In this document: piece by piece, positions 46,224 through 53,740 of the stretch
Numbering within the stretch: position 1 is the first letter of the stretch
Layout: each line of letters starts with the position of its first letter
Assembly (NCBI GenBank): GCA_044225825.1
Contig: JBGAIB010000005.1
Location: 1 to 64,000, forward strand
Direction: 5' to 3'
Source: Bog-950 sp044225825
GTDB lineage: Bacteria; Bacteroidota; Bacteroidia; Chitinophagales; LD1
DNA length: 64,000 nt
Notes under the pieces: generated by a model
What the model saw: only the letters and a program-made list of their open reading frames with translations
What the model was told of the DNA's origin: nothing
Databases searched by the model: none
Position numbers and translations under genes: made by a program

Positions 46224-46251
46224 GAAGTCGAACTAAAATGAAATCGACTTC
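46224..46251 (+). repeat. Perfect 8-bp inverted repeat between Usp and coiled-coil gene
   Basis: GAAGTCGA (46224-46231) and TCGACTTC (46244-46251) with a 12-nt spacer, 17 bp before the ATG at 46268. No T-run follows, so it is not a standard terminator; it may be an mRNA-processing hairpin or an operator. Confidence 0.5.
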
Positions 46252-46267
46252 ATAAAAAGCAACAAAC

Positions 46268-46645
46268 ATGAAAGCTTCATTAAACAATTTACATCACCAA
46301 GGTCAGGATTGGCTTCGCGAACTGGAATTTTACAAGGATGAACTGACCGTATTAACCACACGGCTACAGGAGATTACCAGCCGCAATACCGATAAAGAAG
46401 TGCTTGCACAGGTTGAGCATTTTCAAAATAAATTCATCATCTTACGCGAACAGTTAGATACATTGAAGCACGATGTAGGAACGCGCAATCATGAGATAGA
46501 AGCGTTGACAAAAGAACGGCCTGAACACATAAATGAAAAATTCACAACTGTACATGATGCTCTGCAAGAGCGTGTGAAAGACTTTTCGCGTAGTCTTTCT
46601 GATACCCGCTTCGAATTCAACAAGTTCCTTAGCAAATATTTTTAA
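46268..46645 (+). CDS. Small coiled-coil protein of unknown function
   Basis: 125 residues, soluble, no signal peptide. Most of it forms heptad-like helices (LREQLDTLKHDVGTRNHEIEAL, LQERVKDFSRSLSDTRFEFNKFL). No family recognised. It follows the universal stress gene on the same strand by 75 bp and ends in a strong terminator, so it is probably in the same stress transcript. Confidence 0.65.
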   Translation: MKASLNNLHHQGQDWLRELEFYKDELTVLTTRLQEITSRNTDKEVLAQVEHFQNKFIILREQLDTLKHDVGTRNHEIEALTKERPEHINEKFTTVHDALQERVKDFSRSLSDTRFEFNKFLSKYF

Positions 46646-46667
46646 GCATCGGTAACCAGTGTAATAA

Positions 46668-46704
46668 GATGCCGCAGCCGGAAAAGACTGCGGCATCTTT
46701 TTTT
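46668..46704 (+). terminator. Strong intrinsic terminator
   Basis: GATGCCGCAG (46668-46677) pairs perfectly with CTGCGGCATC (46688-46697) around a 10-nt loop, followed by seven T. It ends the Usp/coiled-coil transcript. Confidence 0.9.
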
Positions 46705-46712
46705 ATATACCC

Positions 46713-46777
46713 TGACAAAACTCACATTCGCTTCTGACTGCAGTCATAATCCTCTGCCTCAAACCTTAATTTCTTTG
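46713..46777 (+). promoter_or_regulatory. Two TGA-N6-TCA sites and -7-like box upstream of the DUF2892 gene
   Basis: TGACAAAACTCA (46713-46724, centre 46718.5) and the perfect palindrome TGACTGCAGTCA (46735-46746, centre 46740.5) are exactly 22 bp apart. A TTTCTTTG box, one mismatch from TAnnTTTG, ends at 46777. The distal site is 58.5 bp from it, like the sites at three other promoters here; the proximal site is 36.5 bp away. ATG is at 46814. Confidence 0.45.
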
Positions 46778-46813
46778 TGCCGTTAATATTCGATCACAAA
46801 AAATAAAAGGTTT

Positions 46814-47002
46814 ATGCAAGCAAACGTAGGAGCATTTGACGGAGCATTCAGAACGTTATTATTCATTGTATCAATCACGGTTGCAATTTTAACTGGCCAA
46901 TGGCTTTGGGTATTGCCTGGCGCAATATTTATGTTTACTGCGGCTGCATTTTGGTGCCCATTATATGAGATGTTCGGTATCAAAACCAACCAACAATCAT
47001 AA
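46814..47002 (+). CDS. DUF2892/YgaP-like small inner-membrane protein
   Basis: 62 residues with two hydrophobic helices (TLLFIVSITVAILTGQ and LWVLPGAIFMFTAAAFWC) separated by a short turn, preceded by NVGAFDGAFR. The layout and the closing CPLYEMFGI are typical of DUF2892 (YgaP-like transmembrane) proteins, often associated with sulfur or stress metabolism; function is not known. It has its own promoter and terminator. Confidence 0.85.
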   Translation: MQANVGAFDGAFRTLLFIVSITVAILTGQWLWVLPGAIFMFTAAAFWCPLYEMFGIKTNQQS

Positions 47003-47074
47003 AAGTTTATCGCTGCGCGTTCTTACCATAATAATCGCTGAGTCCTATTAGTCCAACAAGGCGCGCACGAGAAA

Positions 47075-47099
47075 GCCACCGTTTTACGGTGGTTTTTTT
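47075..47099 (+). terminator. Intrinsic terminator of the DUF2892 gene
   Basis: CCACCG (47076-47081) pairs with CGGTGG (47087-47092), followed by seven T. It also separates the gene from the convergent histidine kinase. Confidence 0.85.
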
Positions 47100-47110
47100 A
47101 TTTAATACAG

Positions 47111-48553
47111 TTATGCTGCAATATTATTGCGGGTTGCGGAAGCGTGCAGGGAATGATCAGTAGCAGTAAATGGATCTGCCTTAGGCAGGCAGAAATGGAA
47201 AGTGGTACCCTTGCCGGTTTCACCGGTAAACCAAATACGCCCTTTATAGAGATTTAAAATTTTACGGCAGATGGCTAAACCAGTGCCCGCTCCTTCAAAT
47301 TCTGATTCCGTATGCAATCTGCGAAAAATGAAAAACAATTTGCTGTTGTACTGTGAGTCTATACCTATGCCATTATCCGTTATAGAGAAAACATAGTTCT
47401 GACCATCCTCAGAAGCCGAAATTGTAATAAACGGGTTATCAGCCGTATTAAACTTAAGTGCATTATCAACCAGGTGATGGAGTAGCAAAAGCATCATGTT
47501 CTGGTGGCTATGGTGTAATACAGGCAATTTGCCTTCTACCACCACTTTTGCCTTTTTGAGCTCAATTTTAGCTGCCAATTGCATCTGCGCGCATTGTGCA
47601 ACCACATTCATATCCACCGAAGCACTTGGCGGCAAATTGCGGCCAACCCTGCAGTACACCAGCAAGTCATCTATTTGCTTCGAAAGCCTAACAGCACCTT
47701 TCCTTGAGTATTCGATATACTCCTTACCGTCAGCGTCCAAACACGAATCATAGCGCTGCCGTAATAACTCAAGGAAGCTGTTAATGTTGCGCACAGGTGT
47801 TTTAAGATCGTGGGAAATGATATAGGCAAACTGCTCCAGGTCTTCATTAGAGCGGTTTAACTCAATCGTATGTTCCAATAAAACATGATTGGCATTTTCC
47901 AGGGCCTTTTCGCTCGAATAGTTATAGTACGCTAACAAGTAAATAGCTACACCGAATAGCACAAACTTTACGCCCCCGTTAAAATAACCGACCATGTGCT
48001 GGGTATGCAAGTCGAAGTTAAAGGCAGTAAATAGGGGATAGATACTATAATAAACCATAAAAAAGGTGAGAACAATAACAACGCCAAGAGTGATCTTCAG
48101 ATAATCCTTTACCCGGAACAACAAAAAGGGCACCATGTACACCACATAAAAAAACTCGTGGACTCGAGTAACATGACCCATATAGCAGGCATTTACCAAA
48201 ACGCACGAACTTACAACAGTTATATAAGCGTATCGGGCAAACATGTACTGCCCTTTTTTATTAAACCACAATACCATACCGATACATAGAGCATCTACAG
48301 TATGTTTTAATGCTAACCATGGCATACCTTCAGCTAAACTATACCCTATAAAACAGGTTATAGCGGCTATAGTTAGAATCGAAATAATATTGGTAAAGTG
48401 CACATAGCGCAGATCGCTGCGTTGTACAGATCGGGTAACCCCAGAATTAAGACAAGCCTCCCAAAACTGCCTAAACTTTGCAAACAGAACCCCTAAGGCA
48501 GAATTACCCGCAGGATTGGCCGTAGCATTAATACATGTAGAGTTAACTTCCAT
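47111..48553 (-). CDS. Membrane-bound sensor histidine kinase
   Basis: About 480 residues from ATG 48553 (MEVNSTC); the upstream GTG at 48571 is less likely. About six membrane segments lie between residues 50 and 220 (IISILTIAAITCFIGYSLA, ITLGVVIVLTFFMVYYSIY, FVLFGVAIYLLAYYNY). A short coiled coil leads to the His domain (FAYIISHDLKTPVRNINSF) and an ATPase domain with LVDNALKF, DNGIGI and GAGTGLAICRKI. No PAS domain or receiver. It shares its upstream gap, including an FNR-type site, with ccoI and may share its regulation. Confidence 0.88.
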   Translation of the reverse strand: MEVNSTCINATANPAGNSALGVLFAKFRQFWEACLNSGVTRSVQRSDLRYVHFTNIISILTIAAITCFIGYSLAEGMPWLALKHTVDALCIGMVLWFNKKGQYMFARYAYITVVSSCVLVNACYMGHVTRVHEFFYVVYMVPFLLFRVKDYLKITLGVVIVLTFFMVYYSIYPLFTAFNFDLHTQHMVGYFNGGVKFVLFGVAIYLLAYYNYSSEKALENANHVLLEHTIELNRSNEDLEQFAYIISHDLKTPVRNINSFLELLRQRYDSCLDADGKEYIEYSRKGAVRLSKQIDDLLVYCRVGRNLPPSASVDMNVVAQCAQMQLAAKIELKKAKVVVEGKLPVLHHSHQNMMLLLLHHLVDNALKFNTADNPFITISASEDGQNYVFSITDNGIGIDSQYNSKLFFIFRRLHTESEFEGAGTGLAICRKILNLYKGRIWFTGETGKGTTFHFCLPKADPFTATDHSLHASATRNNIAA

Positions 48554-48611
48554 ACACAGATTTTTTCGCACCCATACTCCTACGAGGCGATCCTTACAGG
48601 GTTTTGACGGT

Positions 48612-48678
48612 TTGATCGAAATCAGGCAAAAACCTGAGTTTTATCAGTAACCCAGTGTATAACACAAACGTTACTTTG
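48612..48678 (+). promoter_or_regulatory. FNR-type site and -7-like box upstream of ccoI
   Basis: TTGATCGAAATCAG (48612-48625) matches TTGATnnnnATCAA at 9 of 10 defined positions. Its centre is 59.5 bp before the last G of TTACTTTG (48671-48678), one mismatch from TAnnTTTG. Downstream sequence (CTTTGTAACAAAA..TCAGC) resembles that of the Usp promoter. The site lies between the divergent kinase gene and ccoI and might serve both. Confidence 0.55.
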
Positions 48679-48698
48679 TAACAAAATCAGCGATTACC

Positions 48699-51116
48699 TT
48701 GACAACAAAACTATCCGGCGTTAAGCAATGCTACCATTGCGGAGAAAACTGTGAATTGGAGATTCAGTTCGACAACCATGCCTTCTGTTGCGAAGGCTGT
48801 AAAACGGTGTACGAATTATTGAATGAAAACAACCTTTGCAGCTATTATGATATGAACAATACTCCCGGAATGTCGCTGCAAAAGGAAGTAAACAGTTCCA
48901 AGTTATCCTATCTGGATGATGAATCTGTAAAATCGAAACTGATTGAATTTAGCGATGGTAATATTAGCACGGTAACGTTTTATGTACCCCAGGTACATTG
49001 CTCTTCCTGCATTTTTTTGTTAGAAAACCTATACAAACTCAAAAAAGGCGTTAACCGTAGCACCGTTAACTTTTTAAAGCGGGAGGTTAATATTGCCTTT
49101 GATAATACTACTACCCTACGCCAAGTAGTGGAGGTGATGGCAGCAATAGGCTATGAACCACACATTAACCTTAACGACCTTGAAAGGAAAGAAAAGAAAG
49201 ATCACCTGAAACGCTATTACCTAAAGATTGGTGTAGCCTTTTTCGCTTTTGGGAATATCATGCTTTTAAGCTTTCCTGAGTATCTAGGTATTGATGCACT
49301 CAGCGAATCACCTCTACGTAAATTTTTTGGATACCTCAATTTTGTAATCTCATTACCTGTTTTACTGTATAGCGCCCGCGAGTTTTTTGATAGCGCCTGG
49401 AGCGGCGTAAAGCAACGCACCATGAACATGGACATACCCATTGTGCTGGGTATATTTGCCATGTACATGCGTAGCTGTTACGAGGTATTTTCGCATACCG
49501 GCGGGGGATACTTTGATACATTTGGGAGCCTTATATTACTAATGTTGATAGGCCGATTATTTCAAAACAAAACATACGATACACTTTCATTTGAGCGGGA
49601 TTACAAATCCTATTTCCCGGTAGCGGTTACCACAGTTAACAATGGTCAGGAAACCTCTATACCAATTACCAAACTACGGGTTGGTGACCGCCTGTTGATC
49701 CGCAACCAGGAATTAATTCCGGCCGATGCCGTGCTTTTAAAAGGTAATGGCAATATCGATTATAGCTTTGTAACCGGTGAAGCTACTCCGCTGGCAAAAA
49801 AAAGCGGTGATAAACTATTTGCAGGTGGTAAACAACTTGGAGCTGCTATAGAAGTTGAAGTATTAAAAGAGGTATCGCACAGCTACCTTACACAACTATG
49901 GAACAATGCTGCGTTCGACAAATCATCGGGTGACCAGAAAGAAATTACAACCATGGCTACCAAAGTTAGCCGTTGGTTTACCCCACTAGTAATCAGCATT
50001 GCCACCATCGCCATGATATTTTGGTGGAATAAGGATATTCACAAGGCGCTGAACGCCTTCACTTCCGTACTTATTATTACCTGCCCCTGTGCCCTGGCAC
50101 TCTCCTCTCCTTTTACGCTGGGCAATGTGATGCGCCGTTTGAGCAGAAACCACGTTTACCTGAAAAACGCGCTGGTAGTGGAAAAACTGGCTCAGATAAA
50201 TGCCATTGTATTCGATAAAACCGGAACACTCACCAATACCAAAGCTGCTTCAATCGAATTTCATGGTGATGCACTAACACCCGATGAGATTCGATTGGTA
50301 AAGTCATTAACCTATCATTCCTCACATCCCCTTAGCCGCAAGGTGTATGAGCACTTGAAAAATGTAGCGGTAATACCTACCACGGATTTTAAAGAAACTG
50401 AAGGGATGGGTATAGATGGATGGATTGCGGATAATTTTGTGAGAATAGGCTCAAAACGTTACCTCGTAGGGGAAACTCCCAATAGCACCCGCGAGGCTTC
50501 AGATTTTAGACATGCATCCAAGATTTATATTGGTATCAACAACCAGGTTAAAGGATTCTTTATGGTTAAAAACGAATACCGTAAAGGGTTTGGCGACCTT
50601 ATCAAAAAGTTGCGCGAAACCTTTGGAGTATATGTTGTTAGCGGCGATAATGATGCCGAAAAGAAGTTTCTTACCCAGTACGTGAATGAAGATAACCTAA
50701 TATTCCATCAACAGCCGGCAGACAAACTTGAGTTCGTGAAAAGATTACAGGAGCAAAAGTCCCGTGTTATGATGGTTGGAGATGGTTTAAATGATGCCGG
50801 TGCATTAAAACAAGCTAATGTGGGTTTAGCAATTTCTGACGACGTGAATAACTTCTCTCCTGCCTGCGATGGTATTATTGACTCAGAACAGTTTGAAAAA
50901 CTAGACGATCTGATGCTATATGCCAAAGACGGTGTACATGTAATTATCGGCAGCTTCATTATCTCCCTTATTTACAATGCTATAGGCATTTATCTGGCAG
51001 TACAGGGCACAATGAGCCCTCTCGTTGCAGCAATTTTGATGCCTGCAAGTTCCGTAACCATTATCAGCTTTACCACCCTGGCTTCCAACTTTTTCGCACG
51101 CAAAAGAGGGTTCTAA
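48699..51116 (+). CDS. ccoI: Cu+-exporting P-type ATPase for cbb3 oxidase assembly (CcoI/FixI)
   Basis: 805 residues. N-terminal Cys-rich domain (CYHCGENC, FCCEGCKTVYELL) typical of CcoI, a heavy-metal-binding domain with VHCSSC (about 105), eight membrane helices with the metal-site motif TCPCALALSSPF, phosphorylation motif VFDKTGTLTNTK and hinge GDGLNDAGALKQ. It delivers copper for the CuB centre of the cbb3 oxidase encoded downstream. There is no ATG near the start: TTG at 48699 is best, an ATT two codons earlier possible; the next Met is after the conserved Cys-rich part. Confidence 0.9.
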   Translation: MTTKLSGVKQCYHCGENCELEIQFDNHAFCCEGCKTVYELLNENNLCSYYDMNNTPGMSLQKEVNSSKLSYLDDESVKSKLIEFSDGNISTVTFYVPQVHCSSCIFLLENLYKLKKGVNRSTVNFLKREVNIAFDNTTTLRQVVEVMAAIGYEPHINLNDLERKEKKDHLKRYYLKIGVAFFAFGNIMLLSFPEYLGIDALSESPLRKFFGYLNFVISLPVLLYSAREFFDSAWSGVKQRTMNMDIPIVLGIFAMYMRSCYEVFSHTGGGYFDTFGSLILLMLIGRLFQNKTYDTLSFERDYKSYFPVAVTTVNNGQETSIPITKLRVGDRLLIRNQELIPADAVLLKGNGNIDYSFVTGEATPLAKKSGDKLFAGGKQLGAAIEVEVLKEVSHSYLTQLWNNAAFDKSSGDQKEITTMATKVSRWFTPLVISIATIAMIFWWNKDIHKALNAFTSVLIITCPCALALSSPFTLGNVMRRLSRNHVYLKNALVVEKLAQINAIVFDKTGTLTNTKAASIEFHGDALTPDEIRLVKSLTYHSSHPLSRKVYEHLKNVAVIPTTDFKETEGMGIDGWIADNFVRIGSKRYLVGETPNSTREASDFRHASKIYIGINNQVKGFFMVKNEYRKGFGDLIKKLRETFGVYVVSGDNDAEKKFLTQYVNEDNLIFHQQPADKLEFVKRLQEQKSRVMMVGDGLNDAGALKQANVGLAISDDVNNFSPACDGIIDSEQFEKLDDLMLYAKDGVHVIIGSFIISLIYNAIGIYLAVQGTMSPLVAAILMPASSVTIISFTTLASNFFARKRGF

Positions 51117-51122
51117 ACGAAC

Positions 51123-51189
51123 ATGACTTTAATCATGCCCAAAGGCTGTGCAAGGTCATAAACTACGGTAGAACCCACCCCTACTTTTG
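51123..51189 (+). promoter_or_regulatory. FNR-type site and -7 box upstream of ccoS-ccoNO
   Basis: CATGACTTTAATCATG (51122-51137) is an inverted repeat holding TGA-N6-TCA, 7 of 10 defined positions of the FNR consensus. Its centre is 59.5 bp before the last G of TACTTTTG (51182-51189), a perfect TAnnTTTG box. ATG of ccoS is at 51209. This suggests the oxidase operon has its own promoter distinct from ccoI. Confidence 0.5.
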
Positions 51190-51208
51190 GCGTTGAAATT
51201 ATTTACAC

Positions 51209-51376
51209 ATGAGCGTTTTATTTATCCTGATAGGGGCCAGTTTACTGCTTGCGGTGGGGTTTCTTATTGCCTTTATACAAAGCGTTAAGAACGGCCAGTA
51301 TGATGATGAGTATACGCCCTCTGTGCGGATACTTTTCGACGATCAACCAAAATCCTTAAACAAAACCAAAAAATGA
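51209..51376 (+). CDS. ccoS: cbb3-type oxidase assembly protein CcoS
   Basis: A 55-residue protein: one membrane helix (VLFILIGASLLLAVGFLIAF) followed by QSVKNGQYDDEYTPSVRILFDD, the conserved CcoS pattern with the QYDD/TPS motif. CcoS is needed for cofactor insertion into the cbb3 oxidase. The stop lies three bases before the ccoNO start, and the gene sits between ccoI and ccoNO, its usual place. Confidence 0.93.
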   Translation: MSVLFILIGASLLLAVGFLIAFIQSVKNGQYDDEYTPSVRILFDDQPKSLNKTKK

Positions 51377-51379
51377 TGT

Positions 51380-53527
51380 ATGGATGTAGAAAAATTTAAG
51401 TACGACAACCGGATAGTGCGGAATTTCGCCTTCGCCTCCTTTATATGGGGGTTAGTAGGCTTATTAGTGGGGGTTGTAGTCGCACTGCAACTGGTTTTCC
51501 CCCAACTCAACTTCATTGAATATGCCACTTTTGGCAGATTACGCCCACTGCACACAAATGCGGTGATTTTCGCTTTTGTGGGTAACGGTATTTTTATGGG
51601 AGTTTATTATGCGTTGCAGCGTCTCTGCAAAACCCGGATGTGGAATACGGCTCTAAGCTATATTCACTTTTGGGGTTGGCAGTTAATTATCGTGCTGGCA
51701 GCGGTTACCCTTATTTTCGGTATTACTACCGGTAAGGAATATGCAGAATTAGAATGGCCTATCGACATTCTGATCGCACTTATTTGGGTTGTGTTCGGTA
51801 TTAACATGTTTGGCACCATTCTTACCCGCCGCGAACGCCACCTGTATGTAGCCATTTGGTTTTTTATTGCCACCTGGATTACTGTAGCGATGCTGCACAT
51901 CGTTAACTCATTTGAATTACCAATTTCATTATTAAAGAGTTATTCGCTTTACGCCGGTGTGCAGGATGCTTTGGTGCAGTGGTGGTATGGTCACAATGCC
52001 GTGGCATTCTTCCTTACTACTCCTTATCTGGGTTTGATGTATTACTTCCTGCCTAAGGCAGCCGGCCGTCCGGTATATTCTTACCGGTTATCTATTATCC
52101 ACTTTTGGGCTTTGATATTCCTGTATATATGGGCTGGTCCTCACCACTTATTGTATACTGCCCTGCCAGACTGGGCTCAATCACTGGGAACCGTATTCTC
52201 TGTAATGCTTGTTATGCCAAGCTGGGGTGGTATGATTAATGGTTTGTTGACCCTCCGTGGCGCATGGGATAAAGTTCGCGATGACGTTGTTCTTAAGTTT
52301 TACGTTGTTGCAGTTACCGCCTACGGTATGTCAACTTTCGAAGGCCCAATGTTATCAATTAAGAGCGTTAACGCTATTTCGCACTTTACTGACTGGACCA
52401 TCGCACACGTGCACATTGGTGCTTTAGGTTGGAACGGTTTCTTAACCTTTGGTATCCTGTTTTGGATTATCCCCAAAATGTATCGTACAGAACTTTACTC
52501 TCGCAAATTGGCAAATATTCACTTCTGGTTAGGTACGCTTGGTATCCTATTCTATGCTATCCCAATGTATTGGAGCGGCTGGACACACTGGAGTATGCTT
52601 CGTCAATTTACTCCGGAAGGCAACCTGTTGTATCCTAACTTCCTGGATATGGTGAAATCAATTATGCCTATGTATGCTATGCGTGCATTTGGCGGCACAC
52701 TGTATTTTGTAGCGGCTTGCGTAGGCGTTTACAACCTGGTTAAAACCATTCAACAAGGTTCATTCCAGGCAGAGGAAGAAGCCGAAGCAGCACCACTTAC
52801 CAACGAATACCACGCACATAGCGGCGAACACTGGCACCGTTGGATTGAACGTAGACCGGTTCAAATGCTGGTAGTTGCATTCGTAATGGTTGCAATTGGA
52901 GGTATCATCGAGTTTATACCAACCTTCCTCATCAAATCAAACATACCAACTATTGCCAGCGTAAAACCTTACACACCGCTTGAACTACAGGGGCGTGATA
53001 TATACGTCCGTGAGGGCTGTTATGTATGCCACTCTCAAATGGTTCGTCCGTTCCGCGCTGAGGTTGCCCGTTATGGCGAATACAGCAAAGCAGGTGAGTT
53101 TGTGTACGATCACCCTTTCCAATGGGGTTCAAAACGTACAGGTCCGGATTTGGCCCGTGAAGGTGTAGGCAACATGAAGAAGACCGATTCATGGCACTAT
53201 AACCACATGGAAGATCCACGCCAAATGAGCCCTGGTTCTATTATGCCTCCATATCCACATTTATTAGATCGCGATCTTGACATCAGCAATACCGATGCTA
53301 AAATCCGCGCCATGCAAACGCTTGGAGTTCCTTACCCTGCTGGCTACGATAAAATAGCCAACGAGGATCTGGAAAAACAAGCCCTGGAAATACAGGCCAG
53401 CCTGAAAAATGATAAAATCCAAACTTCGGAGAAGAAAGAGATTATCGCTTTGATTGCTTACCTGCAACGCTTAGGCAAGGATATAAGCGAAGCCCCGGCT
53501 GAAAACACGCAAACCAGTTTAAAATAA
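51380..53527 (+). CDS. ccoNO: cbb3-type cytochrome c oxidase, fused subunits I and II (CcoNO)
   Basis: 715 residues. Residues 1 to about 470 are CcoN: about 12 membrane helices with LHTNAV (heme ligand), WWYGHNAVAFFLT (CuB His), GPHHLLY and AHVHIGALGWNG. After a linker and one further helix (about 485-510), residues about 520-715 are CcoO: REGCYVCHSQMVRPF is the single CxxCH heme c site, with SPGSIMPPYPHL as Met ligand region. Separate genes are usual in Proteobacteria; fusion is common in Bacteroidota. It reduces O2 with high affinity at low oxygen. Confidence 0.94.
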   Translation: MDVEKFKYDNRIVRNFAFASFIWGLVGLLVGVVVALQLVFPQLNFIEYATFGRLRPLHTNAVIFAFVGNGIFMGVYYALQRLCKTRMWNTALSYIHFWGWQLIIVLAAVTLIFGITTGKEYAELEWPIDILIALIWVVFGINMFGTILTRRERHLYVAIWFFIATWITVAMLHIVNSFELPISLLKSYSLYAGVQDALVQWWYGHNAVAFFLTTPYLGLMYYFLPKAAGRPVYSYRLSIIHFWALIFLYIWAGPHHLLYTALPDWAQSLGTVFSVMLVMPSWGGMINGLLTLRGAWDKVRDDVVLKFYVVAVTAYGMSTFEGPMLSIKSVNAISHFTDWTIAHVHIGALGWNGFLTFGILFWIIPKMYRTELYSRKLANIHFWLGTLGILFYAIPMYWSGWTHWSMLRQFTPEGNLLYPNFLDMVKSIMPMYAMRAFGGTLYFVAACVGVYNLVKTIQQGSFQAEEEAEAAPLTNEYHAHSGEHWHRWIERRPVQMLVVAFVMVAIGGIIEFIPTFLIKSNIPTIASVKPYTPLELQGRDIYVREGCYVCHSQMVRPFRAEVARYGEYSKAGEFVYDHPFQWGSKRTGPDLAREGVGNMKKTDSWHYNHMEDPRQMSPGSIMPPYPHLLDRDLDISNTDAKIRAMQTLGVPYPAGYDKIANEDLEKQALEIQASLKNDKIQTSEKKEIIALIAYLQRLGKDISEAPAENTQTSLK

Positions 53528-53543
53528 TTAAAGCACAAACAAC

Positions 53544-53723
53544 ATGTTCTCATTTATAAAAAAATACGCGGCCACCTTAAGCGGGATTGATGTTTATCCC
53601 AAAATAGGTATCGTTCTGTTCCTTTTGGTTTTTGCGGGCATGTTGTGGTTTGCCCTTAAGGCCGATAAAAACTATATCCACGAACTGGAACAGATTCCGC
53701 TGGATGAAAAAGACAAGATTTAA
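53544..53723 (+). CDS. ccoQ: cbb3-type oxidase small subunit CcoQ-like
   Basis: 59 residues: a short N-terminus, one membrane helix (IGIVLFLLVFAGMLWFAL) and a charged tail (LEQIPLDEKDKI). Position between ccoNO and ccoP, length and layout fit CcoQ, which stabilises the complex. Sequence conservation in this family is low, so position counts most. Confidence 0.8.
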   Translation: MFSFIKKYAATLSGIDVYPKIGIVLFLLVFAGMLWFALKADKNYIHELEQIPLDEKDKI

Positions 53724-53740
53724 TAAAGATCAAAACTATT

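Noticed and set aside
46735..46746. TGACTGCAGTCA as a restriction-site-like palindrome without meaning
   Set aside because: Not dismissed: it shares TGA-N6-TCA with four other promoter sites, so it is reported as a regulatory site.
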